Shown here piece after piece: positions 36,268 to 42,830 of a stretch of 64,000 nt of DNA (within the stretch, counting starts at the first letter, position 1; each line of letters starts with the position of its first letter). Where the stretch lies: contig JBGSHY010000032.1 of NCBI GenBank assembly GCA_041751995.1, positions 1 to 64,000 on the forward strand. Direction: 5' to 3'. The position numbers and the translations under genes are program-made. The notes beneath the pieces were generated by a model, which was not told the DNA's origin, searched no databases, and saw nothing but the letters and a program-made list of their open reading frames with translations. Source of the stretch: JANMEX01 sp041751995 (GTDB lineage: Bacteria > Pseudomonadota > Alphaproteobacteria > Rhizobiales > Rhizobiaceae).

Positions 36268-36915
36268 TCATCGCACCTTGATGCCGTTCAAAATCAGCGA
36301 CAGCACCGCTTGCGCTGACTGCTCGGCAAACCCCGGCCTGTCCACCTGGGCCCCAAGCACCGCGCGCACCTGAACATCAAAATCGGCATAATGCTGTGTC
36401 GTCGCCCAGATCATGAAAATGAGATGATAGGGATCAATCGGCGCAAGCCGTCCCTCGCTCACCCATTGGCGGATCACCGCCGCCTTTTCGTCGACCAGCT
36501 TTTTCAGTGATGTCGACAGGAAGCCCTTGATCGCTGGCGCGCCGTGCAAAATCTCGTTGGCAAACAGCCGCGAGGCCTCCGGGCGCTTGGCCGACATTTC
36601 GATCTTGCGGGTGATGTAGCGGCGCAATTCCTCGACCGGGACGCCTTCGGGTTTCAGTTCATGCAGCGGCTGCAGCCACGCTTCCAGCGTCTCCTCGAGA
36701 ACCGAAACGTAAATGTCCTGCTTGCGCTTGAAATAGTAGAGGAGGTTCGGTTTCGACATCCCCGCTTTTTCGGCGATCTGGTCAATTGTCGAGCCACGAA
36801 AGCCATAGGTCGAAAACACGTCCAGCGCCGCCTCAAGAATGATGCGCCGGTTAATTTCCTGAATGCGCGTCGGCTTGTCGCCCGCATCCTTCTTTGTGTT
36901 GACGGTCACGTCCAT
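36268..36915 (-). CDS. rutR: TetR-family regulator of pyrimidine utilisation, RutR
   Basis: A 215-residue TetR protein. The N-terminal helix-turn-helix is STIDQIAEKAGMSKPNLLYYFKRKQDIY. The C-terminal domain contains PEASRLFANEILHGAP and APIDPYHLIFMIWATTQHYADFDVQV, nearly the same as the RutR effector domain, which binds uracil or thymine. E. coli RutR represses pyrimidine degradation until uracil is present. A matching operator palindrome lies 113 bp upstream of its start, in the region shared with the divergent aminotransferase gene, and paired half-sites lie before preT. Assignment is strong from the length-wise match. Confidence 0.93.
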   Translation of the reverse strand: MDVTVNTKKDAGDKPTRIQEINRRIILEAALDVFSTYGFRGSTIDQIAEKAGMSKPNLLYYFKRKQDIYVSVLEETLEAWLQPLHELKPEGVPVEELRRYITRKIEMSAKRPEASRLFANEILHGAPAIKGFLSTSLKKLVDEKAAVIRQWVSEGRLAPIDPYHLIFMIWATTQHYADFDVQVRAVLGAQVDRPGFAEQSAQAVLSLILNGIKVR

Positions 36916-37027
36916 GTTTCATGCCTGCGCTATCGAGGTGCATCATGGGCAAATGCGAAAGCCACTTCAACAGGCAAATTTCCCCATTCGCACTTGACCG
37001 CTCCCTTCTCCTCTTCTAGCCTCACTT

Positions 37028-37043
37028 TTGACCGCTTGGTCAA
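37028..37043. promoter_or_regulatory. RutR operator in the rutR/aminotransferase intergenic region
   Basis: TTGACCGCTTGGTCAA is an inverted repeat with 6-bp arms and differs from the E. coli RutR consensus TTGACCA-nn-TGGTCAA at one defined position. It lies in the 360-bp divergent region between rutR and the aminotransferase gene. A lone TTGACC half-site is at 36994-36999. Control of both rutR and the degradation operon is implied. The rest of the intergenic region shows no other motif I can support. Confidence 0.7.
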
Positions 37044-37275
37044 GTTTTCCGGCAAACCTGTTTGGCATGGAAAACCGTCGGGCGGTCACCAAGGGAACGC
37101 AAACAAACGGCGCAGAAGCGGCAAAAAGCCGCCACCTAATGCCGCAATGGGTATCGATGCAGACGCTTGCATCCGATAGGCTGGTGTCACGATGAACGGA
37201 TGCTTCCGGATTGATCCGGGACGCGGCACGCGTCCATCCGTCGATTGCGCCTGAAAATTCCCGGAGGAAATTCAA

Positions 37276-38601
37276 ATGAGCACTGCCCCGAAATCCCTCA
37301 ACAATATGGAAGCCTTCTGGATGCCGTTCACGGCAAACCGGCAGTTCAAGCGCAATCCGCGCCTGTTTGTCGGCGCCAAAGGCATGTATTACACCACCGA
37401 TGATGGCCGCGAGGTGCTGGATGGCACAGCGGGCCTCTGGTGCTGCAATGCCGGCCATGGCCGCGACAAGATCGTCAAGGCCGTGCAGGACCAGGTCGCG
37501 CAGATGGATTATGCGCCGGCGTTCCAGATGGGCCACCCCAAGGCGTTTGAGCTCGCCGCCCGTCTTGTCAATTATCTGCCCAAGCCGCTTGACCACGCGT
37601 TCTTCACAAATTCAGGTTCCGAGTCGGTAGAGACGGCGCTGAAAATCGCCATCGCCTACCAGCGTGCCCGCGGCAAAGGTACCAAGACCCGCCTGATCGG
37701 CCGCGAGCGCGGTTATCACGGCGTCAACTTTGGCGGCATTTCCGTTGGCGGCATCCCGACCAACCGCAAGTTTTTTGGGTCGCTGTTGACCGGCGTTGAC
37801 CACATTCGCCACACTCATGATCTTGAGCGCAACGCCTTCTCCAAGGGCATGCCCGAATATGGCGCAGAGTTCGCCGAAGACCTGGAAAAGGTCATCGCCC
37901 TGCATGACGCCTCAAACATCGCCGCGCTCATCATCGAGCCGGTGGCCGGTTCCACCGGCGTGCTCATTCCGCCGAAGGGCTACCTCGAGCGCATCCGGGA
38001 AATCTGCACCAAGCATGACATTTTGCTGATTTTCGATGAAGTTATCACCGGCTTCGGCCGCCTCGGCACACCGTTTGCGACAGACTATTTCGGCGTCACG
38101 CCGGACCTCATCACCACCGCAAAGGGCATCAACTCTGGCGTCATTCCGATGGGCGCGGTGTTCTGCACTTCGGACATTTACAACGCCTTCATGACCGGCC
38201 CCGATCACATGATCGAGCTGTTCCATGGCTACACTTACTCCGCACACCCGATCGCCTGCGCCGCCGCACTGGCAACGCTTGACGTGTACGAGGAAGAAGG
38301 CCTGATGACCCGCGCTGCCGAACTTGCCCAATATTGGGAAGACGCGTTGCACTCGCTCAAAGGCTTGCCGCATGTGATCGACATCCGCAACATCGGCCTG
38401 ATCGGCGCGATTGAATTGTCGCCGATTGCCGGCGAGCCGACCAAGCGGGCTTTCTCGGTGTTCCTCGATTGCTATGAAAAGGGTGTTTTGATCCGCACCA
38501 CCGGTGACATCATCGCCCTGTCGCCGCCGCTGATCGTGTCGAAGGAAGAGATCGACAAGATCGTCTCGACCATCGCGGTCTCGCTCAAAGCCGCAGCCTG
38601 A
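37276..38601 (+). CDS. Class III aminotransferase, probable beta-alanine--pyruvate transaminase
   Basis: A 441-residue PLP-dependent fold-type I omega-aminotransferase. Visible motifs are HAFFTNSGSESVETALKIA for cofactor phosphate, ILLIFDEVITGFGRLG for the pyridine-nitrogen Asp, and TTAKGINSGVIPMGAVF, where the Lys forms the Schiff base. The start MEAFWMPFTANRQFK is characteristic of the beta-alanine:pyruvate group. It would convert beta-alanine, the end product of uracil breakdown, to malonate semialdehyde. A GGAGG site lies eight bases upstream of the start. It is 26 bp before the beta-ureidopropionase gene. Confidence 0.9.
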   Translation: MSTAPKSLNNMEAFWMPFTANRQFKRNPRLFVGAKGMYYTTDDGREVLDGTAGLWCCNAGHGRDKIVKAVQDQVAQMDYAPAFQMGHPKAFELAARLVNYLPKPLDHAFFTNSGSESVETALKIAIAYQRARGKGTKTRLIGRERGYHGVNFGGISVGGIPTNRKFFGSLLTGVDHIRHTHDLERNAFSKGMPEYGAEFAEDLEKVIALHDASNIAALIIEPVAGSTGVLIPPKGYLERIREICTKHDILLIFDEVITGFGRLGTPFATDYFGVTPDLITTAKGINSGVIPMGAVFCTSDIYNAFMTGPDHMIELFHGYTYSAHPIACAAALATLDVYEEEGLMTRAAELAQYWEDALHSLKGLPHVIDIRNIGLIGAIELSPIAGEPTKRAFSVFLDCYEKGVLIRTTGDIIALSPPLIVSKEEIDKIVSTIAVSLKAAA

Positions 38602-38627
38602 CAGGACGAATGAAGGAGACCAAAGCC

Positions 38628-39875
38628 ATGTCACTGACCTCGAACATGAAGATCAACAGTGCAAGGCTTTGGGACTCGCTGATGGAGATGGCGAAAATCG
38701 GCCCCGGCATAGCCGGCGGCAACAACCGCCAGACCCTGACGGACGCCGATGGCGAAGGCCGCCATCTGTTTCAACGCTGGTGCAAGGCAGCGGGCATGAG
38801 CATGGGCGTAGACACCATGGGCAACATGTTTGCCACCCGTGCAGGCGAAGACCCCAAGGCGCTGCCGGTCTATATGGGCTCCCATCTCGACACCCAGCCG
38901 ACCGGCGGCAAGTATGACGGTGTCCTGGGCGTGCTTGGTGCGCTGGAAGTCGTCCGCACCATGAACGACCTTGGCATCAGGACCAAACATTCCATTGTTG
39001 TCACCAACTGGACCAACGAGGAAGGTGCGCGCTTTGCGCCTGCGATGCTGGCCTCGGGCGTGTTTGCGGGGATCCACACCGAAGATTATGCCAAGGCGCG
39101 TACCGATCTCGACGGCAAGGTTTTCGGCGACGAGCTTCAGCGCGTTGGCTGGGTCGGAGATGAAAAAGTCGGCGCGCGCAAGATGCATGCGATGCTGGAA
39201 TTGCATATTGAGCAGGGGCCGATCCTTGAGGCTGAAGGCAAAGACATCGGCGTTGTCACACACGGGCAGGGCTTGTGGTGGCTGGAAATCACGCTGACCG
39301 GCAAGGATGCCCACACCGGCTCAACGCCGATGGCCATGCGCGTCAATGCCGGTCTCGGCATGGCCCGCATCACCGAGCGCGTCCACCAGATCGCCATGAG
39401 CCACCAGCCGAATGCCGTCGGCGCGGTCGGTCAGGTCAAAGTGTTCCCCAACTCGCGCAATGTCATTCCCGGCAAGGTGATTTTCACCGTTGATGTCCGC
39501 TCGCCTGAACAGGCCAAACTCGACATGATGCGCGGTGAAGTCGAACGCGCGGCGCATGCCGTGGCAAAAGAACTTGGCCTCGGCTGTTCCATTGAGCCGG
39601 TCGGCCATTTCGACCCGGTGACGTTTGATCCGGGCCTGGTGAAGACCGTGCGGGCGGCGGCGGAGCGGCTGGGCTACAGCCACATGGACATCGTCTCGGG
39701 CGCCGGCCACGACGCCTGCTGGATCAACCGCGTTGCGCCGACCGTGATGATCATGTGCCCATGCGTCGGCGGCCTATCACACAACGAGGCCGAGGAGATT
39801 TCGCCTCAGTGGGCGGCGGCGGGGACGGACGTGCTGTTCCATGCGGCGGTGGAGACGGCGGGGGTGGTGGGGTGA
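38628..39875 (+). CDS. N-carbamoyl-beta-alanine amidohydrolase (beta-ureidopropionase), M20-type
   Basis: A 415-residue metal-dependent hydrolase of the carbamoylase/Zn-dependent hydrolase group. Metal-site motifs are GSHLDTQPTGGKYDGVLGVL, TNEEGARFAPAMLASG and MLELHIEQGPILE, with GAGHDACWINRVAPTVMIMCPC near the end. It releases beta-alanine, CO2 and ammonia from N-carbamoyl-beta-alanine, the third step of the pathway. ATG 38628 follows AAGGAG nine bases earlier and is preferred over ATG 38610. Its 3' end (GC-rich, encoding LFHAAVETAGVVG) is duplicated at 40405-40451. The stop overlaps the next gene's GTG. Confidence 0.92.
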   Translation: MSLTSNMKINSARLWDSLMEMAKIGPGIAGGNNRQTLTDADGEGRHLFQRWCKAAGMSMGVDTMGNMFATRAGEDPKALPVYMGSHLDTQPTGGKYDGVLGVLGALEVVRTMNDLGIRTKHSIVVTNWTNEEGARFAPAMLASGVFAGIHTEDYAKARTDLDGKVFGDELQRVGWVGDEKVGARKMHAMLELHIEQGPILEAEGKDIGVVTHGQGLWWLEITLTGKDAHTGSTPMAMRVNAGLGMARITERVHQIAMSHQPNAVGAVGQVKVFPNSRNVIPGKVIFTVDVRSPEQAKLDMMRGEVERAAHAVAKELGLGCSIEPVGHFDPVTFDPGLVKTVRAAAERLGYSHMDIVSGAGHDACWINRVAPTVMIMCPCVGGLSHNEAEEISPQWAAAGTDVLFHAAVETAGVVG

Positions 39876-39877
39876 AG
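39831..39877 (+). repeat. Direct repeat copy 1: native 3' end of the beta-ureidopropionase gene
   Basis: These 47 bases, from gtgctgttcc through the TGA stop and the following AG, recur at 40405-40451 with one difference (G to A at repeat position 16). Copy 1 is the true end of the hydrolase gene. The two copies are 574 bp apart, with one small membrane protein gene between them. Confidence 0.9.
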
Positions 39878-40342
39878 CACTGGTCTCGTTTGTTCTCAGT
39901 GATTTTTATGCTCATTATTTTTGTGATCGGGCCCCGAACGGCAACGGCTCAGATATCGAGCGATAGTGGATGTTATGATTGTGACCCGGAAACTGAAAAA
40001 ATAGGTATTGCGTTAGAACGGTCTTTTTCTTTGACCGATTCCGAATTGCTTAACCGCCAAGCTTGGGCAGGCACAATCTGCGAAAATCACCCATGCGTAA
40101 GTGATTTCGGCGCACTTGATGAAGGACACGCAAGAGATTTGCTACAGACTTTTCTTGGTGGGCGGCAAAGAAATGAAGATCGTTGGCTGACTTTGGTTGG
40201 AACAGGAATTGCAGCTATTTCTGCTTTCATCTCTGTCTTTGCCCTTTGGCAGGCGCATACTGCCAGCCGCGAAGCTCGCTCTGCATCGGACAGGTCGATC
40301 CGAAACAAAGCCAGAATTGAACAACTTTCGGAGGAAAGCTGA
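39872..40342 (+). CDS. Small membrane protein of unknown family, paralogue A
   Basis: I do not recognise this 156-residue protein. It starts at GTG 39872, overlapping the hydrolase stop. Residues 1-26 look like a signal peptide ending ATA-Q. A short exported part has Cys34/Cys37 (CYDC) and Cys70/Cys75 (C-x4-C), then LDEGHARDLL. One membrane helix follows at about 100-118, then a charged, helical tail (REARSASDRSIRNKARIEQL). It aligns with the next full-length protein (40446-40946) in the RQ...C-x4-C...LDExxAxxLL...helix pattern. The gene is visibly more AT-rich than its neighbours. Its stop overlaps an ATG (TGATG) that begins a truncated dihydropyrimidinase copy. Confidence 0.7.
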   Translation: MKHWSRLFSVIFMLIIFVIGPRTATAQISSDSGCYDCDPETEKIGIALERSFSLTDSELLNRQAWAGTICENHPCVSDFGALDEGHARDLLQTFLGGRQRNEDRWLTLVGTGIAAISAFISVFALWQAHTASREARSASDRSIRNKARIEQLSEES

Positions 40343-40449
40343 TGTTGTCCACCATTATCCGTAGCGGAACTATCGTCACCTCCGAGCGCGCCTTCAAGGC
40401 GGATGTGCTGTTCCATGCGACGGTGGAGACGGCGGGGGTGGTGGGGTGA
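40342..40449 (+). pseudogene. Chimeric remnant: dihydropyrimidinase start fused to beta-ureidopropionase end
   Basis: A 35-codon ORF with a good ribosome site (GGAGGAAAGCTG before ATG). Codons 2-22 (LSTIIRSGTIVTSERAFKADV) resemble the N-terminus of the dihydropyrimidinase at 40951 (KVIKNGTIVTADRTWKADV) but are clearly diverged at DNA level. Codons 23-35 (LFHATVETAGVVG) equal the hydrolase C-terminus. The join falls at shared sequence around gcggaYgtgctg. It is too short to be an enzyme and is best read as a recombination scar. It keeps both neighbours coupled: ATG overlaps the upstream stop, and its own TGA overlaps the next GTG. Confidence 0.85.
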
Positions 40450-40451
40450 AG
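40405..40451 (+). repeat. Direct repeat copy 2: displaced 3' end of the beta-ureidopropionase gene
   Basis: This copy matches 39831-39877 at 46 of 47 positions but is attached to the start of a different gene, a diverged dihydropyrimidinase fragment, instead of the hydrolase. It ends with the TGA/GTGA junction from which the second small membrane protein gene starts, exactly as copy 1 does for the first. Confidence 0.9.
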
Positions 40452-40946
40452 GTTATCAGATTTCGTTTCGTTTTGTTATTTTTTGCTCTGTTTCAGATTG
40501 CCCCAACTCAGAGCGGGGCGGCAGGTGGCACCGGCTATTTAGGCGGCGGGGGTGACGGCGGATGTTGTGGTTCGGACGGAGGAGATGTACCAAAAGAACT
40601 CGAAATGGATGCTAAAGCACTGGAAACGCAATTCCTTTCGGTTGACCAAAAAACGCTCCGCCGTCAGCGCTTCGTAAAGTCGCTTTGTTCAGAATACAAT
40701 TGCGGCGAGCTTGATGAAGACCAGGCAAGTCAGCTTCTTGACGATTTGATAAAAGAGGACGAAAAAAATGACGGCTGGTGGTTCAATATTGCCGCCGCAT
40801 TTTCTGGTATCGCGGGTGTCATTCTCGGAGCGCTCGGACTAATCCTTGCTTGGTTCGCACACAAACAGAGTACAGCAGCCGAGCGCCAATCAGCCAGAAA
40901 CGAAGTTGAAATCAGCCACCTGAAGGATCGGCCTGTCGGAGGTTAA
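40446..40946 (+). CDS. Small membrane protein of unknown family, paralogue B
   Basis: A 166-residue protein homologous to the one at 39872-40342 but not identified with any family I know. It starts at GTG 40446. A hydrophobic signal segment (about 6-26) is followed by a Gly-rich stretch with Cys40-Cys41, then LRRQRFVKSLC and Cys81/Cys86 (C-x4-C), LDEDQASQLLDD, a Trp pair, a membrane helix at about 112-137 and a charged tail. The shared Cys pair suggests a disulfide or metal site in the exported part. It is AT-richer than the neighbours and ends four bases before dihydropyrimidinase, whose ribosome site GGAGG overlaps its last codons. Confidence 0.7.
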   Translation: MKVIRFRFVLLFFALFQIAPTQSGAAGGTGYLGGGGDGGCCGSDGGDVPKELEMDAKALETQFLSVDQKTLRRQRFVKSLCSEYNCGELDEDQASQLLDDLIKEDEKNDGWWFNIAAAFSGIAGVILGALGLILAWFAHKQSTAAERQSARNEVEISHLKDRPVGG

Positions 40947-40950
40947 AAGC

Positions 40951-42402
40951 ATGTCCAAAGTCATTAAAAACGGAACCATCGTCACCGCCGACCGCACGTG
41001 GAAGGCTGATGTTCTCATCAAGCATGACAAGATCGTCGCCATCGGGCCGGACCTGCATGGCGACCATGAGCTGGATGCGACCGGCTGTTATGTGATGCCG
41101 GGTGGCATCGACCCGCACACGCATCTGGAAATGCCGTTCATGGGCACCTATTCGGCCGATGATTTCGAAAGCGGCACCCGCGCGGCGCTGTCCGGCGGCA
41201 CCACGATGGTCGTCGATTTCTGCCTTCCGGCGCCCGGCCAGTCGCTCCTTGAAGCGCTGCAGATGTGGGACAACAAGACGTCAAAGGCCTGCTGCGATTA
41301 CTCCTTCCACATGGCGATCACTTGGTGGGGCGAGCAGGTATTCAACGAGATGAAACAGGTGGTGGACAAAGGCATCACCTCGTTCAAGCATTTCATGGCC
41401 TACAAGGGTGCGCTGATGGTCAATGACGATGAAATGTATTCATCGTTCAAGCGCTGCGCCGAGCTTGGCGCGCTGCCCCTGGTCCATGCCGAAAACGGCG
41501 ATGTGGTCGCGCAGTTGCAGCAGAAGCTCTTGGCCGAGGGCAACAACGGCCCCGAAGCCCACGCCTATTCGCGCCCGCCGGAAGTCGAGGGTGAGGCCAC
41601 CAACCGCGCCATCATGATTGCCGACATGGCCGGCGTGCCGCTCTATGTCGTGCACACAAGTTGCGAGCCCGCGCATGAAGCCATCCGCCGCGCCCGCCAG
41701 AAAGGTATGCGCGTTTACGGCGAGCCGCTGGTGCAACATCTGACGCTGGATGACTCGGAATATGCCAACAAAGACTGGGATCATGCCGCCCGCCGTGTCA
41801 TGTCGCCGCCGTTCCGCAACAAGACGCATCAGGATTCGCTCTGGGCTGGCCTCCAGTCCGGCTCGCTGCAGGTGGTGGCGACCGACCATTGCTCCTTCAC
41901 CACAGAACAGAAACGCTTTGGCGTCGGTGATTTCACTAAAATCCCCAACGGAACCGGCGGCCTTGAAGACCGCATGCCGGTGCTCTGGACCAAGGGCGTC
42001 AACACCGGCCGCCTGACCATGAACGAGTTTGTGGCGGTGACCTCGACCAACATTGCCAAAATCCTCAACATGTATCCGAGAAAGGGTGCGATTGTCGAAG
42101 GCGCGGATGCCGATATCGTTGTCTGGGACCCGAAGAAGAAGAAGACCATCTCGCAGAAGAGCCAGCAGTCGGTGATCGACTACAACGTCTTTGAAGGCAT
42201 GGAGCTCACCGGCCTGCCGCGCTACGTCCTGACCCGCGGCCATCTGTCGATCCACGACGGCAAGGTCGACGTGCAGCCCGGCCATGGCGAGTTCATCGGC
42301 CGCGAGCCGAAGGGCGCGGTGAATGTGGCGCTGTCGAAGTGGAAGGAAGTCGTGGCTCCAAGGAAAGTCGAACGGACGGGCATACCGGCGAGCGGGGTTT
42401 GA
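40951..42402 (+). CDS. hydA: Dihydropyrimidinase (D-hydantoinase family)
   Basis: A 483-residue amidohydrolase, the normal family length. It opens dihydrouracil to N-carbamoyl-beta-alanine. Metal and active-site motifs are GGIDPHTHLEMPFMGT (first His pair), FKHFMAYKGALMV (the carbamylated Lys), PLVHAENGDVVAQ, YVVHTSCEPAHEAI and VVATDHCSFTTEQK (Asp). The C-terminus runs normally to GIPASGV, so the repeat that starts nine bases beyond the stop has not truncated it. A second, diverged copy of its first 21 codons survives at 40345-40407. Upstream and downstream genes complete the pathway. Confidence 0.95.
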   Translation: MSKVIKNGTIVTADRTWKADVLIKHDKIVAIGPDLHGDHELDATGCYVMPGGIDPHTHLEMPFMGTYSADDFESGTRAALSGGTTMVVDFCLPAPGQSLLEALQMWDNKTSKACCDYSFHMAITWWGEQVFNEMKQVVDKGITSFKHFMAYKGALMVNDDEMYSSFKRCAELGALPLVHAENGDVVAQLQQKLLAEGNNGPEAHAYSRPPEVEGEATNRAIMIADMAGVPLYVVHTSCEPAHEAIRRARQKGMRVYGEPLVQHLTLDDSEYANKDWDHAARRVMSPPFRNKTHQDSLWAGLQSGSLQVVATDHCSFTTEQKRFGVGDFTKIPNGTGGLEDRMPVLWTKGVNTGRLTMNEFVAVTSTNIAKILNMYPRKGAIVEGADADIVVWDPKKKKTISQKSQQSVIDYNVFEGMELTGLPRYVLTRGHLSIHDGKVDVQPGHGEFIGREPKGAVNVALSKWKEVVAPRKVERTGIPASGV

Positions 42403-42411
42403 GTAACGCAA

Positions 42412-42456
42412 CTCCCCTCCCCCTTGAGGGGAGGGGTCGGGGGTGGGGGCGAGCGC
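42412..42456. repeat. Left 45-bp inverted repeat of the DUF559 cassette
   Basis: This GC-rich repeat begins ctcccctccc, includes its own palindrome around CTTGA, and ends gggcgagcgc. Its reverse complement is found at 42845-42889 with one difference in 45 bases. It starts nine bases after the dihydropyrimidinase stop. Similar cccct/agggg palindromes are common, to my knowledge, beside DUF559 genes in rhizobial genomes. Confidence 0.88.
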
Positions 42457-42461
42457 AGCAA

Positions 42462-42830
42462 ATGTCACCAGGCATTGTAGCGAAATCTTCAATCACCAGG
42501 GCTCGCCGCCTTCGGAGGGATATGTCAGATGGAGAAAAGCATCTTTGGAACCAGTTGAGGACGTTTCGAAATTCTCATGGGATTCACGTCAGAAGGCAGG
42601 CAGCGATCGGACCCTATGTTGCCGATTTTGTAATTCATGCTGCCAAGTTGATCATTGAGGTTGATGGTCCAATGCATGCAGAAACCGGGCGGCAAGAAAG
42701 CGATATGAAGCGGGATGATTGGCTATTGAATGCAGGTTATCGCATAATTCGCTTTCGCACGGATGAAGTCATGAATGCTTGGTCTGATTGTGCGGAACGG
42801 ATTTTAAAGGAAGTGAGGGCGTCTAATTGA
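42462..42830 (+). CDS. DUF559 domain protein (Vsr-like endonuclease fold)
   Basis: A 122-residue protein that matches DUF559: RARRLRRDMSDGEKHLWNQLR, then GIHVRRQAAIGPYVADFVIHAAKLIIEVDGPMHAE, where Asp, Glu and the following Asp form the restriction-endonuclease/Vsr-like core, then RDDWLLNAGYRIIRFRTDEVM. Activity on DNA is expected from the fold but not proved. ATG 42462 lies just inside the left inverted repeat; the open frame upstream translates the repeat and is ignored. The stop overlaps the TTG start of the ABC ATPase gene. The gene is AT-richer than its neighbours. Confidence 0.85.
   Translation: MSPGIVAKSSITRARRLRRDMSDGEKHLWNQLRTFRNSHGIHVRRQAAIGPYVADFVIHAAKLIIEVDGPMHAETGRQESDMKRDDWLLNAGYRIIRFRTDEVMNAWSDCAERILKEVRASN

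Noticed and set aside
39755..39871. ATG 39755 as the start of the first small membrane protein
   Set aside because: It would lie inside the hydrolase gene and place a Gly/Arg-rich leader before the signal peptide; GTG 39872 starts directly at the signal sequence.
42339..42461. N-terminal extension of the DUF559 protein from ATG 42339
   Set aside because: It translates the end of hydA in another frame and the left inverted repeat, giving PLPLEGRGRGWGR-type filler; ATG 42462 precedes the real domain.
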